This document shows, piece after piece, positions 1-5,739 of a DNA stretch of 6,977 nt. The notes under the pieces are model-generated. The model ran no database searches. It saw only the letters and a program-made list of their open reading frames with translations, and was not told the origin of the DNA. This DNA comes from JBGPFS01 sp041483455 (GTDB taxonomy: Bacteria > Chloroflexota > Limnocylindria > Limnocylindrales > CSP1-4), in NCBI GenBank assembly GCA_041483455.1, contig JBGPFS010000132.1, positions 1 to 6,977 on the forward strand, in the 5' to 3' direction. Position 1 is the stretch's first letter, and each line of letters begins with the position of its first letter. The translations under genes were made by a program, and so were the position numbers.

Positions 1-26
1 CCGCGGCGATCGGTGTCACGGGACAT
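1..26 (-). CDS. 5' end of an unidentified gene leaving the left edge
   Basis: A minus-strand ATG at 26-24 opens a frame reading MSRDTDRR to the window edge; a GTG at 19-17 (MTPIAA) in another frame is an alternative start. The main reason to call a gene is the upstream sigma-70 type promoter at 64-92, pointing this way and lying after the stop of the DUF2344 gene. The leader would be about 30 nt. There is no clear Shine-Dalgarno sequence before either start. Eight codons are too few to identify the product. In other genomes DUF2344 genes are often followed by ribonuclease E/G or ribosomal protein L21 genes, but nothing here shows that. Confidence 0.35.
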
Positions 27-35
27 GAAGGCGCG

Positions 36-51
36 CTCGGCTGGTGCCGAG
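36..51 (-). other. Short hairpin in the leader of the left-edge gene
   Basis: CTCGGC and GCCGAG form a perfect 6-bp inverted repeat around a 4-nt loop. It lies between the predicted transcription start (near 57) and the ATG at 26, so it would fold in the 5' leader about 9 nt before the start codon. There is no T-run, so it is not a standard intrinsic terminator. It may affect translation or be chance in GC-rich DNA. Confidence 0.3.
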
Positions 52-63
52 GCGCGGAGGGGG

Positions 64-92
64 AGTGTACGACCGGGTCGCCAGAGCGTCAA
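64..92 (-). promoter_or_regulatory. Sigma-70 type promoter for the left-edge gene
   Basis: Read on the minus strand, TTGACG (92-87) is followed by a 17-bp spacer and TACACT (69-64). The -35 matches consensus at 5 of 6 and the -10 at 4 of 6, with the optimal spacing. Transcription would start near 57. The -35 begins about 20 bp past the stop of the upstream DUF2344 gene, so the left-edge gene can be expressed independently of it. Confidence 0.6.
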
Positions 93-112
93 CCGAACCG
101 AGGGCAGCCGAG

Positions 113-931
113 TCAGCGGCCAGGTCCCAGCTCGTCGAAGGTCAGAAGCCGCTCGCGCACGTGATCGACGACCGCGAGGGCGCGCCCGAGTCGCTCGCCG
201 AGCGCCAGGACCACCTCGTCCGGCCGTCCGGAGGGCCCGTCCGGTGAGATCCGCAGCCGGATCCTCAGCACGACGGAGGAGGACGCGAGATCCGCCCCGG
301 GATCGGAGGCCGGCGCGAGTGCGGGAGTCGCCGCCGTGGCTGCAGCGGGGTCCCCCGCGCCTGAAGCAGGGCCCGCGGCATCGATCACCTCGAATCCGAG
401 CAGCAGCGGCCGAAGGTCGTAGGCGACGGATCGCCCGCCGCCCTTCAGGCGCTCCCGCGGGAGCGTCGGGGCGTCCAGGAGGCCGGCGCCGACACGGGAC
501 AGCTCCTCGGGCGTCGCTCCGGTCACCCGGACGCGATGATCGGCGGCGGCGATCGACGCGCTGAGCGACGGGGCGCCGAGCCAGACGTCGTGGAGATCGA
601 CGATCGCGAGCCCGGCCGGGACGACGGTCTCGAGCGCCGCGCGGACGTCCGCCATCGTCCGGCGGGCGGTGAGTAGCACCTCGAACCGTTCGCCCTCCGC
701 CCGCAGGCCGGCCGGGAGCTGGGCGCCGAACGCCACTCGGGGTCGGCCGGCGGGCGTCGTCGCGGTCGGCAGACCGCCCGCGACCACCGCCGCCTCGATC
801 GCCCGGACGATCTCGCCGTGGCTCAGCTCGAGCGCGGGAGCGGTGCGTCGGAAGCCGACCCGCCAGCGCTGGACGGCCTCCGGCGGATGGGTCGTCCGCT
901 CGGTCGGAAGCAGATCGGAGGGACCGGTCAC
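113..931 (-). CDS. DUF2344 / TIGR03936-family radical SAM-linked protein
   Basis: The 272-residue product resembles the DUF2344 family, which accompanies or is fused to a radical SAM protein; its molecular role is not established. The family pattern is visible from residue 21: a basic beta-strand start (QRWRVGFRRTAPALELSHGE), then GRPRVAFGAQLPAGLRAEGE at about 62-81 and the segment with LHDVWLGAPSLSASIAAADHR at about 113-133. Residues 186-216 are an Ala/Pro/Gly-rich insert before the last conserved part, making the protein longer than the usual 200-230 residues. The start is GTG 931, the only usual start after the in-frame stop at 949; residues 1-20 look unconserved, and no Shine-Dalgarno sequence or good promoter is visible. 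The gene diverges from the J-domain gene with an 82-bp gap. No radical SAM gene lies upstream, so it is separated from its usual partner. The family call is from sequence pattern only. Confidence 0.78.
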   Translation of the reverse strand: MTGPSDLLPTERTTHPPEAVQRWRVGFRRTAPALELSHGEIVRAIEAAVVAGGLPTATTPAGRPRVAFGAQLPAGLRAEGERFEVLLTARRTMADVRAALETVVPAGLAIVDLHDVWLGAPSLSASIAAADHRVRVTGATPEELSRVGAGLLDAPTLPRERLKGGGRSVAYDLRPLLLGFEVIDAAGPASGAGDPAAATAATPALAPASDPGADLASSSVVLRIRLRISPDGPSGRPDEVVLALGERLGRALAVVDHVRERLLTFDELGPGR

Positions 932-934
932 GCG

Positions 935-943
935 TGCTAGTCT
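935..943 (+). promoter_or_regulatory. Extended -10 promoter of the J-domain transcript
   Basis: TGC-TAGTCT fits the extended -10 form TGn-TAnnnT; no convincing -35 is present. The expected start point is about 950, two bases before the GTG at 952. The element is nearly the same in layout as the parA promoter at 5805-5813. It lies only 4 bp from the divergent GTG start of the DUF2344 gene, so the two divergent starts share this control region. Confidence 0.5.
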
Positions 944-951
944 GCTTCACC

Positions 952-1014
952 GTGGAGTCCTTCGCGCAGCCCGGATCCCGTTCGCCGGCCCTGCCCATCG
1001 TGACGCCGCACTGA
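952..1014 (+). CDS. Candidate leaderless mini-ORF coupled to the J-domain gene
   Basis: GTG at 952 opens 20 codons (MESFAQPGSR, then SPALPIVTPH) ending in TGA at 1012-1014. The last A of the stop is the first A of the next gene's ATG (TGATG). The GTG sits 8 nt after the -10 hexamer, so the mRNA would begin at or within about two bases of it. The J-domain ATG itself has no Shine-Dalgarno sequence, so translating this mini-ORF would deliver ribosomes to it. The peptide resembles nothing known to me and may matter only as a coupling device. The short length means chance cannot be excluded; the matching arrangement at parA is the best support. Confidence 0.4.
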   Translation: MESFAQPGSRSPALPIVTPH

Positions 1015-1739
1015 TGCCCGAGCCCCGCGACCCGTACAAGGTGCTGCAGGTCGACCCGGAGGCGGATCCCGAGGTGGTCCAGGCCGCCTACCGACGGCTC
1101 GCCCAGAAATTCCACCCCGATCGGGCTGCAGGGCCCGAAGCCGCGGTTCGGATGACTGAGATCAACCGGGCCTGGGAGGTGATCGGCGACCCCGCTCGCC
1201 GGGCCGCCCATGACGCCGAGCGGCGGGCCCACGCCGACGTGGCGAGCGTCCTGCGCGGGTCCGCCCCGGGATCGCGACGCTCGACGGCCGGGCCGGCGCA
1301 CCGGTCGGCCCCGTCCGGAGCGGGCGCCGCAGGCACGGATGGAGCGCGAGGTGGCCCCTCGACCGCGGGATCGGTCCCGGGGGCGGCCGGCTCCGGGGGC
1401 GGCACCCGACCGGCGGACGAGGTCTCGGGCGATTGGTCGAGCGGCCGTTCCACGTACGGTTCCGGCTACGACCCCTCGTCGATGCGGACCGCCGACGGCG
1501 AGGGCGCCGCCGGGCCCCCGCCGGGCAACGCCTCGGGCAGCGTCCTCGGCTTCGGGCGCTATGCCGGCTGGTCGCTCGGCGAGGTCGCTCGGGTCGACCT
1601 CGAGTACCTCGAATGGCTCGACCGGATGGCGATCGGCCGAGCGTTCCGTCCCGAGATCGACGGGATCCTCCGACGACTGGGGCGGCGGGTCACCACGCCG
1701 CGGCCCGAGGGAAGACGAGGCCTGTTCCGGCGCGGCTAG
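1014..1739 (+). CDS. J-domain protein with C-terminal ExoX/DUF3820-like module
   Basis: The 241-residue product has a J domain at residues 6-70: DPYKVLQVDPEADPEVVQAA, then the HPD motif at 34-36 that stimulates the ATPase of DnaK (Hsp70), then NRAWEVIGDPARRAAHD. Residues 80-175 are a Gly/Ser/Ala/Pro-rich linker, probably disordered. Residues 178-220 read LGFGRYAGWSLGEVARVDLE followed by YLEWLDRM, resembling the small FGKYKG...YLxWL module of the ExoX C-terminus and DUF3820 proteins. There is no zinc-finger domain, so this is not classical DnaJ but a specialised co-chaperone; its client is unknown. ATG 1014 is chosen because the J domain starts six residues later. An open frame continues upstream to 669, but it overlaps the DUF2344 gene and shows no homology. 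The gene converges on rodA. Probably cytoplasmic. Confidence 0.85.
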   Translation: MPEPRDPYKVLQVDPEADPEVVQAAYRRLAQKFHPDRAAGPEAAVRMTEINRAWEVIGDPARRAAHDAERRAHADVASVLRGSAPGSRRSTAGPAHRSAPSGAGAAGTDGARGGPSTAGSVPGAAGSGGGTRPADEVSGDWSSGRSTYGSGYDPSSMRTADGEGAAGPPPGNASGSVLGFGRYAGWSLGEVARVDLEYLEWLDRMAIGRAFRPEIDGILRRLGRRVTTPRPEGRRGLFRRG

Positions 1740-1769
1740 CTGGAGGAGCCTGGCGCGGCTGGCGAGCCG

Positions 1770-1823
1770 GGCGCGTCCACCTGGCCAGGCGCGTCCACCT
1801 GGCCGGTAGCGTCCACCCGGCCG
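1770..1823. repeat. Three tandem 18-bp repeats in the convergent spacer
   Basis: Three consecutive 18-bp units fill the spacer between the J-domain gene and rodA: GGCGCGTCCACCTGGCCA (1770-1787), GGCGCGTCCACCTGGCCG (1788-1805) and GTAGCGTCCACCCGGCCG (1806-1823). Units 1 and 2 differ only in the last base. Self-complementary 10-mers fall at unit ends, CCTGGCCAGG (1780-1789) and CCCGGCCGGG (1816-1825), so each strand's RNA can fold. A 5-bp stem (CGGCT/AGCCG, 1756-1769) lies just before. No T-run follows on either strand, so a standard intrinsic terminator is absent. The array may help end the two converging transcripts, bind a protein, or be a simple expansion. Confidence 0.8.
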
Positions 1824-1854
1824 GGCAGATCGCTCGACAGGACGGGATCCGGCC

Positions 1855-3015
1855 TCACCATTCGGCCCGGGCCTGGCGGAGGTTGATGCTCTGGAGGATG
1901 CCCAGGCCCAGGGCCAGACTGATGAGCGAGGCGCCCCCGTGGGTGATGAACGGAAGGGGAATCCCGGTGATCGGCATCACGCCGATCACCATGCCGACGT
2001 TCACCAGCAGCTGGAATAGGACCATCGTCGCGACCCCGGCGGCGAAGAACGAGCCGAACGGATCGGTCGAGCGATGCGCGGCGGCGAGGATCCGCCAGAT
2101 GAGGGCGATGAACAGGCCGAACACCAGCAGGGCGCCGATGAAGCCGAGCTCCTCAGCGACGAGGGCGAAGACGAAGTCGGTCGTCTGGACCGGCAGGAAG
2201 TCGAGCTGGTTCTGCGTCCCGTTGGTGAGTCCCTTGCCGAACAGGCCACCCGATCCGACCGCGATCTGGGACTGGAGGAGCTGGTAGCCCGAGCCCTGGG
2301 GATCCGAGCTCGGGTCGAGGAAGCTGAGCAGACGCTGCTTCTGGTAGTCGCGCAGGACGTAGGTCCAGGCGATCGGCACGAAGGCGACGGCGACGGCCCC
2401 GAACGCCCCGAGCCAGCGGAGGCTGGCCCCGGACATGAAGAGCATCCCCACCAGGATCGCGCCGAGGACGAGCGACGTCCCGAGGTCGGGCTGGAGCATG
2501 ACCAGGACCCCCGCGGGCGCCACGAGCACGCCCGCTCCCAGGATCGTCGAGAGGCGGTCGAGCCGATCGTGGCGGCCGGCCAGGAACGCCGCCAGGACGA
2601 CGATCATGAGGATCTTCGCGAGCTCGCTGAACTGGAACTGGAGCCCGAAGACCGAGACCCACCGGGCGGCCCCACTGACGCCGTCTCCGATGGCCAGGCT
2701 CAGACCCAGCAACCCGAGGTTGGCCAGGTAGATCGGCCAGGCGAACGTCTTGAGCCACTTGTAGTCGAAGGCCGTCGCGGTCAGGAAGACGACGAAGGCG
2801 ATCCCGGCCCACATCAGTCCCCGCGCGAACGTCGAGCTCGGATCGAGCAGCGCGGTCTGGGCCGCGACGGTGTTGCTGTAGGCCATCGCGAGGCCGAGCC
2901 CGGCGAGGAGCGCAGCGTAGATCGTCAGCTGCAGGTCGTAGGCGCGCCAGACCGCCCCGACCGAGTTCCTGGCCCAGTCGCTGACCTTGGCAGGCTGGGC
3001 CTTGAGGACGCCCAT
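1855..3015 (-). CDS. rodA: RodA, peptidoglycan glycosyltransferase of the elongasome (SEDS family)
   Basis: The 386-residue polytopic membrane protein polymerises lipid II into glycan strands during side-wall growth, together with the transpeptidase PBP2 encoded just upstream. SEDS features are in order: WVSVFGLQFQFSELAKI at about 119-135, LQPDLGTS at 174-181, a long extracytoplasmic loop with GSGYQLLQSQIAVGSGGLFG (241-260), FLPVQTTDFVFALVAEELGF at 273-292 with the expected catalytic Asp280, and GIPLPFITHGGASL near 351-364. The last motif reads THGGAS where E. coli RodA has SYGGS, a modest variation. About ten hydrophobic segments are visible and the length is normal. The ATG at 3015-3013 overlaps the mrdA stop by one base (TGATG), so translation is probably coupled. 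It is the last gene of the mreD-mrdA-rodA operon and converges on the J-domain gene. Retention of D280 and QPDLGTS argues it is active. FtsW is the alternative, but adjacency to PBP2 and MreD favours RodA. Confidence 0.95.
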   Translation of the reverse strand: MGVLKAQPAKVSDWARNSVGAVWRAYDLQLTIYAALLAGLGLAMAYSNTVAAQTALLDPSSTFARGLMWAGIAFVVFLTATAFDYKWLKTFAWPIYLANLGLLGLSLAIGDGVSGAARWVSVFGLQFQFSELAKILMIVVLAAFLAGRHDRLDRLSTILGAGVLVAPAGVLVMLQPDLGTSLVLGAILVGMLFMSGASLRWLGAFGAVAVAFVPIAWTYVLRDYQKQRLLSFLDPSSDPQGSGYQLLQSQIAVGSGGLFGKGLTNGTQNQLDFLPVQTTDFVFALVAEELGFIGALLVFGLFIALIWRILAAAHRSTDPFGSFFAAGVATMVLFQLLVNVGMVIGVMPITGIPLPFITHGGASLISLALGLGILQSINLRQARAEW

Positions 3016-4919
3016 CAGTTGCCGCCGTAGAAGTTGCCCCGCCGGAGGAGGTCCGGGAGGCGCTTGTCGACCTTCAGGTCGAAGTGGAGCTGGAGGTAGT
3101 ACTTGACCATCTCGGTGGCCGCGTTCCCGACCGTGTTCGAGTCATAGGCGAACCCGATCACCGCGAGCGTGGAGTCGGGCTTGCGGACGTCTCCGTGGCT
3201 CGGCACGAAGCAGACCCACCAGTTGTGGAACGGCAACCGACCCTTGCTGTCGCGCGTCCCGAACTCGGCCGTCCCGGTCTTGCCCGCCACGACGATCGGC
3301 AGCTCGACCAGGTTGAACGTGTGCCGGCTGGTGACGACCGCGCGGGCCGCGACCCGCATCGTCTCGAGGAGGAGCGGCGGAACGTCGAGCTTCCGGATGA
3401 CCTTCGGCTGGAAGGGCTGGACGACGTTGCCGTCCGCGTCGACGATCTCACGGACGACCTGCGGCTGGTAGAGCGTGCCACCGTTGGCGAGCGCGGCGTA
3501 TGCGTTCAGCAACTGGAGCGGGGTCGCCACGTCGTAGCCCTGGCCGATCCCGGCCTGGAGGACTTCGCCCGGGAAGATCGCCTGGCCGAAGGTGTCCTGC
3601 TTCCACTTCTCGTCCGGGACGATCCCGGCGGCCTCGCCCGGCAGGTCGATCCCGGTCGGCGCACCGAAGCCGAACTGGCGGGCCCAGTAGGCGAGTCGCT
3701 CGATCCCCAGCCTCTGGGCGACCTGGAAGAAGAACGTGTCGCTCGAGTGGGCGAACCCGCTGACGATCGTCAGCGAGCCGAAGCCAAGGCGGTTCCAGTC
3801 CCAGAAGCGATCGGGGCCGATCTGGATGTACGGCTTCGACATCACCTGTTCGTTGATTCCCAGCTTCTTGTCGGCCAGCGCGCCGAGGCCGGTCACGAGC
3901 TTGTAGGTGGACCCGGGCGGGAACTGCTGGTTGATGGCGTTGTCGAGAAGCGGCTTTTCAGGGTTCGCGAGCAGAGCCTGGAAGGCCTTGCGGCTGATCC
4001 CCTGGGCGAAGGCGTTGCTGTCGTAGGTGGGCAGGCTGACGAGCGCGAGGATCTCGCCGGTCTGGGGGTTCATCGCGATGAGGACCCCACGCTTCAGGCC
4101 GGCCGTCTTCATCGCCCATTCGACGGCCTGCTGGGCCTTCCGCTGCTCGGTGGTGTCGATCGTGAGGATCAGGGAATCGCCGGCCTGCGCCTGACGATCG
4201 GTGCGCAGGACCTGGATCTTCCGTCCGGTCGCGTCCCGTTCGACCGTCTCCTGGCCGTACACGCCGCGGAGCTGGGTCTCATACGTCGACTCGACGCCGG
4301 CACGACCGATCAGGTCGTCGGGAAGGTAGCCCTGGGACGAGAGCGCCTTGAGCGTATCGGCGTCGATCGCTCCGGTGTACCCCAGGACTTGGGAGAGGAG
4401 CGGGCCGTCGACGTACTTGCGCTTCGATTCGACCGCGACCTCGACACCGGGCAGGTCGAGATGCTCCTCGGCGATGAGGTCGGCCTTGGCGACCGGGACG
4501 TCCTGGGCGATCCGAACCAGATCGAAGCGCGAGCCGGGGTTGCCGTCGATCGTCGCCGTGACGTCGGCCGGATCGAGACCCAGCAGCTGGCTCAGTCGGG
4601 CGATGACCTCGTCACGCTGCGAGAACGGGAGGTCGGCCGGACGGACCTTGATCGAGTAGCTCGGCTCGTTCAGAACGAGGGCACGGCCATTCCGGTCGAA
4701 GATCACCCCGCGGGTCGAGGCGATCGACTGGCTGACGGTCCGGTTCTCGTCCGCGAGCTGGGCGAACTGGTGTCCGCTGACGAGCTGCAGGTAGACGAGG
4801 CGCGCGACCAAGCCACCGATCCCGATGAGCATGACGATCGCGAACACGAGCAGCCGGACGAGCTGCCGCTCGCGGACCGGTCGCTCGTCGACGATCGGCG
4901 GCAGCGCCGGCGCTACCAC
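3015..4919 (-). CDS. mrdA: Penicillin-binding protein 2, elongasome transpeptidase
   Basis: The 634-residue class B penicillin-binding protein cross-links peptidoglycan made by RodA during cell elongation. One membrane anchor lies at about residues 20-46. The non-catalytic pedestal follows (STRGVIFDRNGRALVLNEPS at 68-87, GRAGVESTYETQLRG at 205-219). The transpeptidase domain has all three motifs: PPGSTYK with nucleophile Ser337 and Lys340, SSD at 392-394 (the SxD form seen in PBP2), and KTGT at 547-550. The length is normal. The start chosen is GTG 4919, whose bases overlap the mreD stop (GTGGTAG), about 20 residues before the anchor. GAGAG lies roughly 9 nt upstream as a weak ribosome site. 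The frame stays open to 5228, but that part is antisense-like, Arg-rich and buried inside mreD, so it is rejected. Its stop overlaps the rodA ATG. FtsI (PBP3) is unlikely given the neighbours. Confidence 0.95.
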   Translation of the reverse strand: MVAPALPPIVDERPVRERQLVRLLVFAIVMLIGIGGLVARLVYLQLVSGHQFAQLADENRTVSQSIASTRGVIFDRNGRALVLNEPSYSIKVRPADLPFSQRDEVIARLSQLLGLDPADVTATIDGNPGSRFDLVRIAQDVPVAKADLIAEEHLDLPGVEVAVESKRKYVDGPLLSQVLGYTGAIDADTLKALSSQGYLPDDLIGRAGVESTYETQLRGVYGQETVERDATGRKIQVLRTDRQAQAGDSLILTIDTTEQRKAQQAVEWAMKTAGLKRGVLIAMNPQTGEILALVSLPTYDSNAFAQGISRKAFQALLANPEKPLLDNAINQQFPPGSTYKLVTGLGALADKKLGINEQVMSKPYIQIGPDRFWDWNRLGFGSLTIVSGFAHSSDTFFFQVAQRLGIERLAYWARQFGFGAPTGIDLPGEAAGIVPDEKWKQDTFGQAIFPGEVLQAGIGQGYDVATPLQLLNAYAALANGGTLYQPQVVREIVDADGNVVQPFQPKVIRKLDVPPLLLETMRVAARAVVTSRHTFNLVELPIVVAGKTGTAEFGTRDSKGRLPFHNWWVCFVPSHGDVRKPDSTLAVIGFAYDSNTVGNAATEMVKYYLQLHFDLKVDKRLPDLLRRGNFYGGN

Positions 4920-5413
4920 GCCACACGCTCTCGTTCCGCGGCACGCATCCGAAGCCGGACCGCGACCGGGGCGACGACGGCCGCGATCACGGTGCTGAAG
5001 ACCGCGCCCGGGACGATCGCGTCGAGCGGGTCGGGCGACGTGATGCGCGCCCGCAGAGCGCCATACATGACGAGGAAGAACAGGCTGTTCACGAAACTCA
5101 GGGCGAAGACGGCGATGATCGGGGTGACGGCCCGCCCGCGTCCGACGAGTCGACCGAAGACGCCGGCCAGACCGACGCAGACGAGCAGTGTGAAGGCCGT
5201 GAGCCCGACCGGCCGTGGCGCCAGGCAATCGATGACGAGTCCTCCGACGAAGGCCCAGGTCAAGCCGCTCTCGATCGAGCCGACGATCGTGGCGATCACG
5301 GCCGCTACGAGGAGCAGGTCGGGCTCGCCCTTCCCGATCGCCAGGTATGGGACGAGGCTGAGCTGCAGGACCGCCGCCACGACGGCGCCGATCGCGGCGA
5401 ATGTCAGACGCAT
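4913..5413 (-). CDS. mreD: MreD, rod-shape-determining membrane protein
   Basis: The 166-residue, very hydrophobic protein has five or so membrane segments (about 4-27, 31-60, 64-86, 96-118 and 128-151) and a basic C-terminus (VRLRMRAAERERVAW). MreD is an integral component of the elongasome that interacts with MreC and helps hold the PBP2-RodA synthase. Sequence within MreD is weakly conserved; GEPDLLLVAAVIATIVGSIE followed by GLTWAFVGGLVIDCLAP is the typical part. ATG 5413 is chosen because the membrane protein begins there and the open frame upstream (to 5527) is not hydrophobic and crosses the promoter. GAGG lies about 14 nt upstream, too far for a strong ribosome site. It is the first gene of the operon, and its stop overlaps the mrdA GTG. 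Its usual upstream partners mreB and mreC are absent from this position. Confidence 0.88.
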   Translation of the reverse strand: MRLTFAAIGAVVAAVLQLSLVPYLAIGKGEPDLLLVAAVIATIVGSIESGLTWAFVGGLVIDCLAPRPVGLTAFTLLVCVGLAGVFGRLVGRGRAVTPIIAVFALSFVNSLFFLVMYGALRARITSPDPLDAIVPGAVFSTVIAAVVAPVAVRLRMRAAERERVAW

Positions 5414-5497
5414 CGGTCGGAATCGATCCTCGGACGGAGCCAGGTCGCCTGGATCTCGCCGCCGCGGGATGGCACCGGGGGCGACGTCAGCCAGCGA

Positions 5498-5527
5498 AGT
5501 ATACCGACGGGTCGCCGAGCCCGGCAA
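5498..5527 (-). promoter_or_regulatory. Promoter of the mreD-mrdA-rodA operon
   Basis: On the minus strand, TTGCCG (5527-5522) is followed by an 18-bp spacer and TATACT (5503-5498), matching consensus at 4 of 6 and 5 of 6. Transcription would start near 5491, giving mreD a leader of about 77 nt. The promoter is about 42 bp from parS site 1, within the range over which ParB usually spreads. Confidence 0.6.
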
Positions 5528-5568
5528 TCGTGGGCCCCGCCCGAGGCAGGCTCGCCCGCCCTTGCCGT

Positions 5569-5584
5569 CGTTTCACGTGCAACA
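5569..5584. promoter_or_regulatory. parS site 1 (ParB binding site, one core mismatch)
   Basis: The core GTTTCACGTGCAAC (5570-5583) matches the bacterial parS core GTTTCACGTGAAAC at 13 of 14, with A changed to C in the right half, so the palindrome is broken there. It lies 278 bp before parA, which together with parB confirms the reading. It belongs to a 25-bp near repeat (5566-5590) shared with parS site 2, in which the flank TGCCGCG is also conserved. Confidence 0.85.
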
Positions 5585-5602
5585 TGCCGCGTCGCCGATC
5601 CG

Positions 5603-5622
5603 GTCACCCAGCGACCGGTGAC
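5603..5622. repeat. Inverted repeat between the two parS sites
   Basis: GTCACC (5603-5608) and GGTGAC (5617-5622) form a perfect 6-bp inverted repeat with an 8-nt loop; CCGGT and ACCGG within the same stretch give an alternative pairing. It sits midway between the parS sites. It could be an operator for a dimeric regulator or incidental GC-rich symmetry. Confidence 0.35.
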
Positions 5623-5636
5623 TCTCCCCCGCGGCG

Positions 5637-5654
5637 ACGTTTCACGTGAAACGT
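5637..5654. promoter_or_regulatory. parS site 2 (perfect ParB binding site)
   Basis: GTTTCACGTGAAAC (5639-5652) matches the parS core exactly and extends to a perfect 18-bp palindrome, ACGTTTCACGTGAAACGT. ParB dimers load here as CTP-dependent clamps and spread, marking the origin region for ParA-driven segregation. It lies 69 bp from site 1, centre to centre, within a 25-bp near duplication (5635-5659 against 5566-5590). ParB bound here could also control parAB and mreD transcription. Confidence 0.93.
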
Positions 5655-5739
5655 GCCGCGCCGCGCCCGGGTGGGGCGCCTAGCGTGAACGGCGCGGATA
5701 CGGCCCAGTGAAGGCGCGTCTGCGACCCTGCGCACGAGG

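Noticed and set aside
13..564. Plus-strand Arg/Pro-rich open frame
   Set aside because: Shadow of the DUF2344 gene on the other strand; composition unlike a protein.
669..1013. N-terminal extension of the J-domain protein
   Set aside because: Runs antisense through the DUF2344 gene and its start; the J domain begins at residue 6 from ATG 1014.
1756..1825. Intrinsic terminator between the J-domain gene and rodA
   Set aside because: Hairpins exist but no T-run follows on either strand; reported only as repeats.
1210..2287. Two plus-strand frames (1210-1809 and 1433-2287) running across the J-domain gene and into rodA
   Set aside because: Arg-rich out-of-frame readings; the first two are mostly alternate frames of the J-domain gene and repeats, with no family resemblance.
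2074..3030. Long plus-strand open frame antisense to rodA
   Set aside because: Charged low-complexity translation (Glu/Arg/Asp/Gly-rich) typical of the reverse strand of a GC-rich gene; rodA has clear SEDS motifs.
4920..5228. N-terminal extension of mrdA
   Set aside because: Lies entirely inside mreD, Arg-rich without homology; GTG 4919 gives a normal PBP2 length and overlaps the mreD stop.
5414..5527. N-terminal extension of mreD
   Set aside because: Polar sequence that would start upstream of the TATACT promoter element; the membrane protein begins at ATG 5413.
3084..5621. 845-codon plus-strand open frame antisense to mrdA and mreD
   Set aside because: Stop-poor shadow caused by high GC; no domain pattern, while the minus strand encodes full PBP2 and MreD.
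5685..5711. GTG mini-ORF of eight codons (MNGADTAQ) upstream of parA
   Set aside because: No promoter at the right distance and no gene start near its stop, unlike the two reported mini-ORFs.
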